From an uncultured Corynebacterium sp. (GTDB taxonomy: Bacteria > Actinomycetota > Actinomycetes > Mycobacteriales > Mycobacteriaceae), in assembly GCF_946223165.1 (NCBI RefSeq), contig NZ_CAMIBP010000013.1:1-64000 (forward strand): a stretch of 64,000 nucleotides of DNA. The letters run 5' to 3'. Numbering within the stretch: position 1 is the stretch's first letter; each line of letters starts with the position of its first letter. Under the pieces are notes generated by a model. That model did not search any database. It was not told the origin of the DNA and saw only the letters and a program-made list of their open reading frames with translations. Shown piece after piece: positions 8,507-16,203 of this stretch. The position numbers and the translations under genes were made by a program.

Positions 8507-9205
8507 ATGAGCCGCCGCCTCATTCTGATCCGCCACGGTCAGACCACATACAACGCGACTGGTCGCATGCAGGGCCATCTGGACACGGAGCTGTCCGAGC
8601 TGGGCTATGCGCAGGCGCAGGCGGCGGCGCGCCTTCTGGAAGACAAGGGCGTGACGAGGATCGTGGCGTCTGATCTCAAACGCGCGGCGGAGACGGCCCG
8701 CGTCATCGCGGAGCACATTGGCGTGGCCGTCGATATCGACTCGCGCCTGCGCGAGACTCACCTCGGCGAGTGGCAGGGACGCAGCTCTGCTGAGGTGGAC
8801 GAGGATCTGCCGGGTGCACGCGCCATCTGGCGCCACGACCCGACCTGGGCGCCGCCCGGCGGCGAGTCCCGCGTGGATGTTGCCCGGCGCGCGAAGCCGG
8901 CCATTGATGAGCTCATGCGCACCCACGCGGCCTGGGACGAGGGCCCAGTCCTTATCGTCGGCCACGGCGGCGCCATCTCGGCGCTCACGTGCGCGCTCCT
9001 GGGCCTCGACGTGTCCCAATATGGGCTGTTGTCGGGCCTGAAGAACACCCACTGGTCGCAGCTGACGGCGCGCCCGCGTTTCGATCCCTCACGCCCGCTC
9101 AACCCCATGCGTTTTACCCCGGATAGCATTGCGGACGCCACGTGGTACTTCGACGGCTGGAACATGGGTGCCGAGGTCACCGGTGGGGCGGGGGCGGACG
9201 TCTAG
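8507..9205 (+). CDS. Histidine phosphatase, GpgP-like
   Basis: 232 residues of the phosphoglycerate-mutase-like histidine phosphatase family. The phosphoacceptor LIRHGQTTYN lies at residues 7-16 and the second catalytic GHGGAIS near residue 155. In mycobacteria the gene in this position after rsfS is glucosyl-3-phosphoglycerate phosphatase (gpgP), so that is the best functional guess; a generic cofactor-independent phosphatase is possible. The ATG at 8507 is 5 bp after the rsfS stop. The stop overlaps the degV start by one base (TAGTG). Confidence 0.88.
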   Translation: MSRRLILIRHGQTTYNATGRMQGHLDTELSELGYAQAQAAARLLEDKGVTRIVASDLKRAAETARVIAEHIGVAVDIDSRLRETHLGEWQGRSSAEVDEDLPGARAIWRHDPTWAPPGGESRVDVARRAKPAIDELMRTHAAWDEGPVLIVGHGGAISALTCALLGLDVSQYGLLSGLKNTHWSQLTARPRFDPSRPLNPMRFTPDSIADATWYFDGWNMGAEVTGGAGADV

Positions 9206-10104
9206 TGAGCGTTCGCATCATCACGGATTCCTCTGCGGGCCTGCCCGAGGAGGTTATCGAGGAACTTGGCATCACGGTCCTCGATTTGCACGTCATGGAC
9301 GCCGAGACCAAGGATGGGACGGTCGAGCAGTCCACCTCGGGTCTGTCCGCGCTGGAGCTGGCGGCCGCGTTCGGCCGGCAGATGGAGCTCTCCCGCGACG
9401 AGGACGGCGACGAGTGCGGCGTCTTGGCCATCCATCTGTCCCGCGAGCTGTCGTCCACGTGGTCGGCGGCTGTGACGGCCTCGGGGGTCTTCCCCGATAC
9501 GGTGCGCGTCATCGACTCGGGCACAGCGGGCATGGTGCAGGGTGCGGCCGCTATGGCGGCGGCGCGCCTTGCTCTCGATGGAGCCGACCTGGACGAGTGC
9601 TACGACGCGGCGCAGGATACGCTGGCGCGCGGGCGCACGTGGGTCTACGTACGCTCCACGGAGGAGCTGCGCAAGTCAGGCCGCATCTCCACGGCCACGG
9701 TGGTGCTCTCCACGGCGCTGCTGGCGACGAAGCCGATCATGGCCATCCAGGCCGGCCGCCTGGAAATGGTGGGCAGGACCCGCACGCAGACGAAGGCGTT
9801 TACCAAGCTGGTCGAGCTGGTGCAGGAGCGCGCCGACGGCCAGCCCTGCTTCGTAGCTATCCAGCATCACGAGGCCGAGGACGCGGCGAGCGCCCTGAAG
9901 GCGCTGCTGGAGGCTGTCCTCCCCGAGGGGACGTCCTACATGGAGCTGCCGCTCACCGAGGTCGTCTCCGTGCACACGGGCTCCGGCGCCATCGGAGTGT
10001 CCGTCGTCTTCAGCACGGAGCAGGAAGAGGACGTGCCCGCAAAGCCGCATGCGCTGGGCGGATTCGCCGCGCCTTTTGGCGCGCGCCGCCCCGCCGATTC
10101 TTAG
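9205..10104 (+). CDS. DegV family fatty-acid-binding protein
   Basis: 299 residues. It shows the DegV opening VRIITDSSAGLPEEVIEELGITVLDLHV, SGLSALELAAAFGRQMELS and the SRELSSTWSAAV lipid-binding loop. DegV proteins bind fatty acids and supply them to fatty-acid kinase in Gram-positives. The GTG start overlaps the TAG of the preceding phosphatase, giving tight coupling. In M. tuberculosis a DegV gene lies in the same neighbourhood. A weak hairpin follows the stop. Confidence 0.9.
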   Translation: MSVRIITDSSAGLPEEVIEELGITVLDLHVMDAETKDGTVEQSTSGLSALELAAAFGRQMELSRDEDGDECGVLAIHLSRELSSTWSAAVTASGVFPDTVRVIDSGTAGMVQGAAAMAAARLALDGADLDECYDAAQDTLARGRTWVYVRSTEELRKSGRISTATVVLSTALLATKPIMAIQAGRLEMVGRTRTQTKAFTKLVELVQERADGQPCFVAIQHHEAEDAASALKALLEAVLPEGTSYMELPLTEVVSVHTGSGAIGVSVVFSTEQEEDVPAKPHALGGFAAPFGARRPADS

Positions 10105-10110
10105 GCAATT

Positions 10111-10129
10111 CTCGGGCTGTAGCCCCGAG
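10111..10129 (+). terminator. Weak hairpin after degV
   Basis: CTCGGG pairs with CCCGAG around a 7-nt loop directly behind the degV stop. There is no T-run, so any termination is probably weak. Confidence 0.35.
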
Positions 10130-10131
10130 AT

Positions 10132-10189
10132 TGTGGATAACTGGGCTGCCAGGGTCTCCGACGCGGGCGCGGGAGGAGATTTATCCACA
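10132..10189. promoter_or_regulatory. Two inverted perfect DnaA-box 9-mers upstream of comEA
   Basis: TGTGGATAA (10132-10140) and TTATCCACA (10181-10189) are exact matches to the DnaA consensus in opposite orientation, 40 bp apart, between degV and comEA. They could bind DnaA, or pair as a 9-bp stem in RNA. Both lie upstream of the possible -10 TAGCCT (10231-10236). A computed frequency of this 9-mer in the genome is needed to judge significance. Confidence 0.55.
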
Positions 10190-10244
10190 GCTTTGCCTGT
10201 GAGCCCCTCGCCGGTCCGCAGCTCCGACGCTAGCCTCGGTGCCC

Positions 10245-10883
10245 ATGAGCCAGAAGAATGCCCGTATGGGCGCAGGGAGGCTGCAGGATCTGTTGCAGCC
10301 GACGGGGGAGGAGGAACTCCTCGACGTCGAGTACCCGCGCCCGCGCTTGCGCGTGCCCGTGTGGCAGGCGGCGGTCATCGCTGTGGTCGTCATCGCGGCG
10401 GCGCTCGTCTGGCTGGGCATGCGCCGCGCCCCGGACTTCTCGCCCACACATGCGGTGGCCACGGTGAGCGAGTCGACCGGGCCGCTCGTTGTTTCCGTCG
10501 TCGGGGAGGTCGATAACCCCGGTCTCGTCACCGTCACGCCCGGGGCGCGCGTCGCGGAGGCGCTCGCGAGTGCGAGTCCGCGGCCGGGCGCCAACCTCAC
10601 CGATATCAACCACGCCGCCCGCCTCGAGGACGGGCAGCAGATCAACGTCGTGCCCATCGGCCAGGCTCCGGAGGGCGACGCGCCGGGCGGCGACGGAATC
10701 CGGCTCAACACGGCCACCGCGGCGGATCTCATGACGTTGTCGGGCGTGGGCGAGGTGACGGCGCAGGCGATCATTGACTACCGGGACTCCATCGGCGGGT
10801 TTAGCTCCGTCGAGCAGCTCCAAGACGTCAGTGGCATAGGCCCGGCCAAGTTCGCCCTCATTGCGCCCCAGGTGTCGCTGTGA
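10245..10883 (+). CDS. comEA: ComEA family helix-hairpin-helix DNA-binding protein
   Basis: 212 residues, membrane-anchored DNA receptor of the ComE type. One membrane segment lies near residues 40-62. An SLBB-like region (VVSVVGEVDNPGLVTVTPGARV) follows, and a C-terminal double helix-hairpin-helix (LNTATAADLMTLSGVGEVTAQAIIDYR...SGIGPAKFALI). It would bind incoming DNA outside the membrane for the ComEC channel encoded next. A GTG 6 bp upstream is another possible start; the ATG fits TAGCCT (10231-10236) placed 8 nt before it. Confidence 0.92.
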   Translation: MSQKNARMGAGRLQDLLQPTGEEELLDVEYPRPRLRVPVWQAAVIAVVVIAAALVWLGMRRAPDFSPTHAVATVSESTGPLVVSVVGEVDNPGLVTVTPGARVAEALASASPRPGANLTDINHAARLEDGQQINVVPIGQAPEGDAPGGDGIRLNTATAADLMTLSGVGEVTAQAIIDYRDSIGGFSSVEQLQDVSGIGPAKFALIAPQVSL

Positions 10884-12400
10884 GCGAGCTGCGCCTGGCT
10901 CCCGCGGCCCTGCTCGTGTGGGCGGCCCTCCTCCTGGTTCACCTCGGGCACCCCGCCGTGGGCTTCGCGCTCGTCGCGGCGAGCTCCGCGGCGGCGTGGG
11001 GCCTAGGCCACCGGGGGCAGGCGGTTGTGCTCGCCGCGTGCGGGGCGGCCGCCGTCGTCGTCGGCGCGGTCCGTGCCGGGGCACCCGAGCCGGGGGCCTT
11101 CTACTCGGGCACGGTCACCGGGCGGCCCCGCCTCACAGAGCACGGCACGTGGGTCGTGTCGCTCCTCGTGCCGGGCCTGCCTGTGGCCCAGCCCCTCTTC
11201 GTCGACGAGCTTCCGCCCGTCGAGGGGTTTGCCGGCCTGCCACCGGGCAGCGCCGTGACGGTCGACGGCACCCGCATCCAGGCTGCGGCGCCGACGGGGT
11301 GGTCGGCGTTTGCCGCGCGGGTCTCCGAGCGTTTCCGCGCCGCTGTGGAGGACTCCGTCGGCCCCAGCAGCCAGGGGCTCATCCCCGGCATGGTGCTCGG
11401 CGACGTAAGCCTGCAGACCCAGGCCGAGCAGGACGTGTACGTGGCCGCGGGGCTCTCGCACCTCAGCGCGGTCTCAGGAGCGAACATCTCGCTCGTCACC
11501 TCGGCGGCGGCCGTGGCCCTCCGCGCGGTCGGCGTCGGTCCGCGCGCCCAGGTGGCCGGCGCCCTGGCCGCGATGGCGGTGTTCGTCGGCCTCGTGGGGC
11601 CCGAGCCCTCTGTCTTGCGTGCCAGCGTCGCAGGCGTCGTCGGCCTGCTCGCCGTGGTGGGCTCCACCCGCATGCAGCCCGCCCACGCGCTGAGTCTCGG
11701 CGCGCTCGTGCTGCTGTTTGTCCGCAGCGACCTCGCCGTCAACTTCGGATTCGCGCTGTCCATGGCGGCGACGGCGGGCATCGTGGGGCTGTTTCCGCTA
11801 CTGTTCCGAGCCATCGCCCCGCTGGGCCTGCCCGATGTCCTGGGGCGGGCGCTGGCGGTGGCCGTGGCCGCCGATGTCGTCACCATGCCCATCGTCGCTC
11901 TCATGACTGGGGAGGTCTCCCTCGTCTCGGTCCTTGCCAACGTCCTCGTGGCACCGGCGACGGCCCCGGTGACCGTTCTCGGCCTGGGCGCGGTGGTGCT
12001 CGCGCAGTTCGGGCTCGCCGGGCCGCTGCTGCGTCTCATCGAGCCGTGCACGTGGTGGATCTTCCACATTGCCCACGGCGCCACCGCGCTACCTCTGACC
12101 ACCGTCGCCGCCGGCCCGTTGGCAGTCCTCGTAGTGTACGGGTGGTTGATCTTCGGCCTCACCTCCGCCCGCCCGCGCCTCACCATCGCCATCGCGGCCG
12201 CCGCGCTCCTCGTCGCATCGTGGCACCCGCCGGAGCCGGCCCCGGACTACGCGCACCCGGTCGTCGTGCCCAGCGATAAAGACATTGGGGCCGTCCCGCC
12301 GGGGACCACCGTCATCGTCGTGGAGCGCGGTAGCCCGCGCGACTATCCGGTCCGTACCCAGGACGGCATCGACGTCGTCTACGCCGAGCGCGGCGGCTAG
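10880..12400 (+). CDS. comEC: ComEC/Rec2 family DNA-uptake channel, short form
   Basis: 506-residue polytopic membrane protein. The competence domain core GMVLGDVSLQTQAEQDVYVAAGLSHLSAVSGANISL is evident in the middle, with many hydrophobic segments after it. The C-terminal metallo-beta-lactamase-like domain of full-length ComEC (about 750 residues) is absent: no HxHxDH motif, only about 50 residues after the last membrane segment. The GTG start overlaps the comEA stop by 4 bp. The TAG stop also forms the first bases of a -10-like element for holA. Confidence 0.9.
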   Translation: MSELRLAPAALLVWAALLLVHLGHPAVGFALVAASSAAAWGLGHRGQAVVLAACGAAAVVVGAVRAGAPEPGAFYSGTVTGRPRLTEHGTWVVSLLVPGLPVAQPLFVDELPPVEGFAGLPPGSAVTVDGTRIQAAAPTGWSAFAARVSERFRAAVEDSVGPSSQGLIPGMVLGDVSLQTQAEQDVYVAAGLSHLSAVSGANISLVTSAAAVALRAVGVGPRAQVAGALAAMAVFVGLVGPEPSVLRASVAGVVGLLAVVGSTRMQPAHALSLGALVLLFVRSDLAVNFGFALSMAATAGIVGLFPLLFRAIAPLGLPDVLGRALAVAVAADVVTMPIVALMTGEVSLVSVLANVLVAPATAPVTVLGLGAVVLAQFGLAGPLLRLIEPCTWWIFHIAHGATALPLTTVAAGPLAVLVVYGWLIFGLTSARPRLTIAIAAAALLVASWHPPEPAPDYAHPVVVPSDKDIGAVPPGTTVIVVERGSPRDYPVRTQDGIDVVYAERGG

Positions 12401-12410
12401 GATGGGCTGC

Positions 12411-13358
12411 ATGTCTGTGACCCCCGTGCACCTCATTGTCGGTGATGACGAGTTCCTGGCCGAGCGCGCGCGCCTTGGCGTTCAGGCGGCCGCCGGGCAC
12501 CCCGAGGTCCTCAAACTCAAGGCCAGCGAGGTCACCAAGGGGGAGCTCATTGAGGCCACCAGCCCCTCGCTCTTTGGGGACAACCGCGTCATCGTCATCA
12601 CGGACGCGGAGAAGGTCGGCGCGGAGCTGACCACAATCATCGTGTCCGCCTGCGTCGATCCCGCGCCGGGCATGACCATCATCGTGGTGTACCACGTCAC
12701 CGCAAAGACCATGAAGGGTAAGAAGAAGCCGCCGGAGCTCGTGGCCAAGCTGTCCAAGGTGGCCGACGTGCACGAGGTCTATGCCCTCGGCCCGCGCGAC
12801 TTGGCGCCGTGGTTGACTCGGGAGTTTCAGCAGCTCGGCGTGCGCCCCACGCCCGATGTCATTCACGCCGTGCTCGACGGCGTGGGCTCCGATCTGCGCG
12901 AGCTGGCCTCGGCCGCCTCGCAGCTTGTGTCCGACACGGACGGCAACGTCACCCGCGAGGCGGTGCGCGAGTATTACTCCGGCATCGCGGAGGTGGCGAA
13001 TTGGGACATCGCGGACGCCGCGGTGGCCGGGCGTGTCGAGGCCGCCGTGTCGACGTGCCGTCGCGCGCTCCAGTTGGGTGCCTCTCCGGTGTCCATCGCC
13101 TACGCGCTGGCCAGCAAGGTGTCCTCGGTCGCGCGCCTGTACGACGCCCGCGGGGATCATTTCGCGCTGGCCAAGACGGTGGGTATGAACCCCTATGCGG
13201 TCAGAGCCACCCTGCCCGTCGCGCGGCGCTGGTCTGCGGGCAATGTGACGAAGGCCGTCATCCTCGTTGACGAGCTTTCCGCCGAGGTCGTGGGGCAGGG
13301 CGGCGACGAGGAGTACGCCGTGGAAGCGGCCGTGCGCCGTATCGCGGAACTGGCTTGA
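12411..13358 (+). CDS. holA: DNA polymerase III subunit delta
   Basis: 315 residues of the clamp-loader delta family, which opens the beta sliding clamp. The N-terminal half shows LIVGDDEFLAERA and LFGDNRVIVITDAEKV, and the middle carries LRELASAASQLVSD, typical of HolA. The frame is open upstream but the ATG at 12411 gives the family N-terminus. TAGGAT (12398-12403), whose TAG is the comEC stop codon, ends 7 nt before the ATG, so a leaderless transcript is likely. Confidence 0.95.
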   Translation: MSVTPVHLIVGDDEFLAERARLGVQAAAGHPEVLKLKASEVTKGELIEATSPSLFGDNRVIVITDAEKVGAELTTIIVSACVDPAPGMTIIVVYHVTAKTMKGKKKPPELVAKLSKVADVHEVYALGPRDLAPWLTREFQQLGVRPTPDVIHAVLDGVGSDLRELASAASQLVSDTDGNVTREAVREYYSGIAEVANWDIADAAVAGRVEAAVSTCRRALQLGASPVSIAYALASKVSSVARLYDARGDHFALAKTVGMNPYAVRATLPVARRWSAGNVTKAVILVDELSAEVVGQGGDEEYAVEAAVRRIAELA

Positions 13359-13361
13359 TAG

Positions 13362-13381
13362 GGAAAATGATTTAATTTTCC
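13362..13381. terminator. AT-rich hairpin between holA and ankyrin gene
   Basis: GGAAAAT and ATTTTCC form a perfect 7-bp inverted repeat around a 6-nt loop immediately after the holA stop. It is strongly AT-rich in a GC-rich setting. It may be a weak terminator or an operator for the ankyrin gene starting 20 bp later. Confidence 0.4.
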
Positions 13382-13401
13382 ATCAGTGATAGTCTGGTGA
13401 C

Positions 13402-13785
13402 ATGACTGATGCTGATACCGAACTTCAGGACTTTGCCGGCAAGCTCTTTGATCTAGCCCGCGCCGGCGACCTCACCCTCCTCGACTACGTCTCCCGAGGC
13501 GTCAACGTCAACCTCGTCAACCAGTCGGGCGATTCCTTCCTCATGCTTGCTGCCTACAAGGGCAACACGGAGCTGGTGCAGGCGCTCATCGCTGCCGGCG
13601 CCGACGTCAACCTCCTTAACGATCGCGGCCAATCGCCGCTCGCCGGCGCCATCTTCAAGAAGGAAGACGCCGTCATCGACGCCCTCATCGCCGCCGGCGC
13701 CGACCCGCAGGCGGGCCAGCCCACCGCGTTGGACACCGCTCGCATGTTTGGGCGCGAGGATCTCGTGACTAAGCTAGCCGAGTGA
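13402..13785 (+). CDS. Ankyrin-repeat protein
   Basis: 127-residue small cytoplasmic protein with about three ankyrin repeats: GDLTLLDYVSRGVNVNLVN, then GDSFLMLAAYKGNTELVQAL with IAAGADVNLLN, then a third with LIAAGADPQ. Such proteins bind protein partners; the partner is unknown. The stop TGA overlaps the GTG start of the LysE-type exporter by 4 bp, so the two are co-translated. No catalytic motif is present. Confidence 0.9.
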   Translation: MTDADTELQDFAGKLFDLARAGDLTLLDYVSRGVNVNLVNQSGDSFLMLAAYKGNTELVQALIAAGADVNLLNDRGQSPLAGAIFKKEDAVIDALIAAGADPQAGQPTALDTARMFGREDLVTKLAE

Positions 13786-14426
13786 CCCTCAGTGCCTACT
13801 TCACCATCATCGTCGCCAACCTCATCGGTGCCCTGTCCCCGGGGCCCGACATCATCCTGGTGACGCGCATGGCCACCAAGTCCCGCCGCCACGCGATCGC
13901 CGCCGCGCTGGGCATTCAGGTGGGCGTGCTCATGTGGTGCACGCTCACCGTCCTGGGCGCCGCGGCGTTGCTCACCGCCTTCCCCTCCATCCTGGGAGTG
14001 ATCCAGCTCGTGGGCGGATCGTGGCTGGTGTGGATGGGCATTCAGATGCTGCGCGGCGGCTGGGCCACCCGCCACAACCCGCCGCTCGACCTCGAGGAGG
14101 CGGAGGCCTCTCTCGGGCGATTGCGCACGACCTTCACCCTGGGGCTGACGACGAACCTGTCCAACCCGAAGATCGTCCTCTTCCTCGCCGCCCTCGTCGC
14201 GCCGCTGCTGCCGCAGCACCCGTCCCTGTGGACCGCCGTGGCGCTCATCCTGGGGCTCGGGCTATCCAGCCTGCTGCTGTTTATCATTCTGAGCTTCATC
14301 ATCTCCACGAACGCGGTGCGCCGCCGCATGCTTGCGGCGGGCCCGTGGATAGACATCGCCGCCGGCGCGTTCTTCGTCGTGGCGGGCCTGGCGCTCGCGG
14401 TTAACGGGCTGCGTTCTTGGACTTAA
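13782..14426 (+). CDS. LysE/RhtB family amino-acid exporter
   Basis: 214 residues with five to six hydrophobic segments. The family start LIGALSPGPDIILVTRMATKSRRHAIAAALGIQVG and the loop LGLTTNLSNPKIVLFLAAL are characteristic. It would export an amino acid or related solute across the cytoplasmic membrane; the substrate cannot be told. The GTG start overlaps the ankyrin stop. The 3' end overlaps the convergent decarboxylase gene by 26 bp. Confidence 0.92.
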   Translation: MTLSAYFTIIVANLIGALSPGPDIILVTRMATKSRRHAIAAALGIQVGVLMWCTLTVLGAAALLTAFPSILGVIQLVGGSWLVWMGIQMLRGGWATRHNPPLDLEEAEASLGRLRTTFTLGLTTNLSNPKIVLFLAALVAPLLPQHPSLWTAVALILGLGLSSLLLFIILSFIISTNAVRRRMLAAGPWIDIAAGAFFVVAGLALAVNGLRSWT

Positions 14427-16062
14427 GCGCCTCCGCCACGCGTTTGAGCGGCTCCGGGTAGTCGTTGTACGGCGTGACAGCCTCGATGAAAACCAGCTTG
14501 TCCTTGTGTGCGGTGGCCACCTCGAGCGCCTCGGTGAGCTCCTGCGTCGTCGTCGCACGCAGCGTGAGGCCGAAGTCGCCCGCGCCGAACAGATCGAGTG
14601 CCTTGGACCAGTCCCAGGAGGGAATGTCGTTGTAGTACTCGTCCTCGCCGTTAATGGCGCGTTCGACGGTGTAGCCGTCGTTGTTGATGAGGAAGATGGC
14701 GGCCGGGACTTTCTCTCGCACGAGCTGGCCGATTTCCTGAATGGTGAGCTGGGCCGAGCCGTCGCCAATCAAGAGAACCGGGCGGCGGTCCCGCTCGGCT
14801 AGGCCGGCGCCCAGGGTGGCGGGCAGCGTGTAACCGATGGAGCCCCACATCGGCTGGCCGATGAACACGGTGTCAGTGGGGAAGTGGTGCGACGCCAGGC
14901 CGAAGAAGGACGTTCCTTGCTCCGCCAGTACGATGTTGCCCGGCTCGAGCGCGCGGGTAATAAGTGCCCACATGCTCGCCTGGCTCAGGGGACCCTCGAC
15001 GATCTGGCACTCGTCCGTCGGGTTGGACTCGCCCACGGGCATGAACGCGGGCTCGACCTCGGTGATGACCTTCTCGATGATCTCAATCGCCTTGCCCATG
15101 GACAGCGGCGTGTACGCAAAGCCCTTGATGTACGTCGTATCCCGGCGCACGTCTACCTGGTTGTCCTGCGAGATGTTCACGGAGAATCCCGCGGTGATGT
15201 TGTCGGTGAAGTCGACGCCTAATGAAATCAAAGCCGTCGCGTCCTCCACCACGGTGCGCGTGGACTCGTGCGACGCCGCTCCGGAGTAGATTCCGGCGAA
15301 GTTGGAGGTCTCCTCGTTGATGACGGTCTTTCCCCAGCTCAGCGTGGCCACGGGGGCGCCCGTGCGGTCGAGCATGCCCTGCACCGCCTCCTGCGCGCCA
15401 AAGCGATGCACCAACACATCGGCGAGCACCGCCACGTGGCGGTCGGTGATGAACTCGCGGAGATCGCGCTCGAAGTCCGCCGCCGCGGCCGCCGAGTCGT
15501 GCTGTTGGATGAGCGGCAGGGGAGCGGTGGGCGGCTCGCACGGGGTCTGGGCGACATCGGCGGCTAGGTGCACGACGCCCGGCTTGCGCTGGAAGAGGAC
15601 TTGGACGATGAGGTGGTCGATCTGTGCCGGTGCCGTCATCGCGTTGAGATCCTCGGCCACGCAGGTCAGCTCGCGGTCCACGCGGAAGAAGCGCGCGAAG
15701 TCGCCGTCGCCCATGGAGTGGTGAATCTTCGCCACGGAGGCCTGAAGCTCCTTGCGCGGCGAACCCACGATGTGAATCACCGGGACGTTCTCCGCATAAG
15801 AGCCTGCCATGGCATTCGCCGCCGAGAGCTCGCCCACGCCAAAGGTGGTCAGGAACGCACCCACGCCGCGCAGGCGTGCGTAAGCGTCCGCGGCGTAGCC
15901 CGCGTTGAGCTCGTTGGAGTTGCCCACCCAGCGTATTGAGCTATGCGCCACGACGCGGTCGAGGAACTTGAGGTTGAAGTCTCCCGGAACGCCGAAGAGC
16001 TCGGTGATGCCGATCTCGGCCAAGCGGTCCAAGAGGTAGTCGCCAATGGTGTAGGTGGCCAT
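14401..16062 (-). CDS. Thiamine-diphosphate 2-keto acid decarboxylase (IPDC/PDC type)
   Basis: 553 residues, the usual length for indolepyruvate, pyruvate or branched-chain keto acid decarboxylases. Key residues seen: Glu51 in GNSNELNAGYAADAYAR, the adjacent His114-His115 in KIHHSMGDGDF that marks non-oxidative decarboxylases, and the cofactor motif GDGSAQLTIQEIG...INNDGYTVERAI. It would convert a 2-keto acid to an aldehyde in the cytosol. The substrate is unresolved. AAAGGAG precedes the ATG. An 8-bp inverted repeat with GATC in each arm lies 57 bp upstream. Confidence 0.92.
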   Translation of the reverse strand: MATYTIGDYLLDRLAEIGITELFGVPGDFNLKFLDRVVAHSSIRWVGNSNELNAGYAADAYARLRGVGAFLTTFGVGELSAANAMAGSYAENVPVIHIVGSPRKELQASVAKIHHSMGDGDFARFFRVDRELTCVAEDLNAMTAPAQIDHLIVQVLFQRKPGVVHLAADVAQTPCEPPTAPLPLIQQHDSAAAAADFERDLREFITDRHVAVLADVLVHRFGAQEAVQGMLDRTGAPVATLSWGKTVINEETSNFAGIYSGAASHESTRTVVEDATALISLGVDFTDNITAGFSVNISQDNQVDVRRDTTYIKGFAYTPLSMGKAIEIIEKVITEVEPAFMPVGESNPTDECQIVEGPLSQASMWALITRALEPGNIVLAEQGTSFFGLASHHFPTDTVFIGQPMWGSIGYTLPATLGAGLAERDRRPVLLIGDGSAQLTIQEIGQLVREKVPAAIFLINNDGYTVERAINGEDEYYNDIPSWDWSKALDLFGAGDFGLTLRATTTQELTEALEVATAHKDKLVFIEAVTPYNDYPEPLKRVAEALKSKNAAR

Positions 16063-16118
16063 GGGTTCTCCTTTGCGTAGGTGGGTTGTCCTGCAGAAAT
16101 CCTATGGGGTGTGACCTG

Positions 16119-16150
16119 GATCGCGCTATATGTCCCCCGGATGCGCGATC
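16119..16150. promoter_or_regulatory. Inverted repeat upstream of the decarboxylase
   Basis: GATCGCGC (16119-16126) and GCGCGATC (16143-16150) are perfect 8-bp arms, 16 bp apart, in the 141-bp gap between the restriction enzyme stop and the decarboxylase start. On the - strand a TAGGAT lies about 15 bp further toward the gene. It may be an operator or a short hairpin ending the R-M transcript. Each arm contains GATC. Confidence 0.45.
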
Positions 16151-16203
16151 ATGCGCGCTGGTAGCACAAATCTGCCGATAACTCGATAGGCGTTTCGGGG
16201 GTG

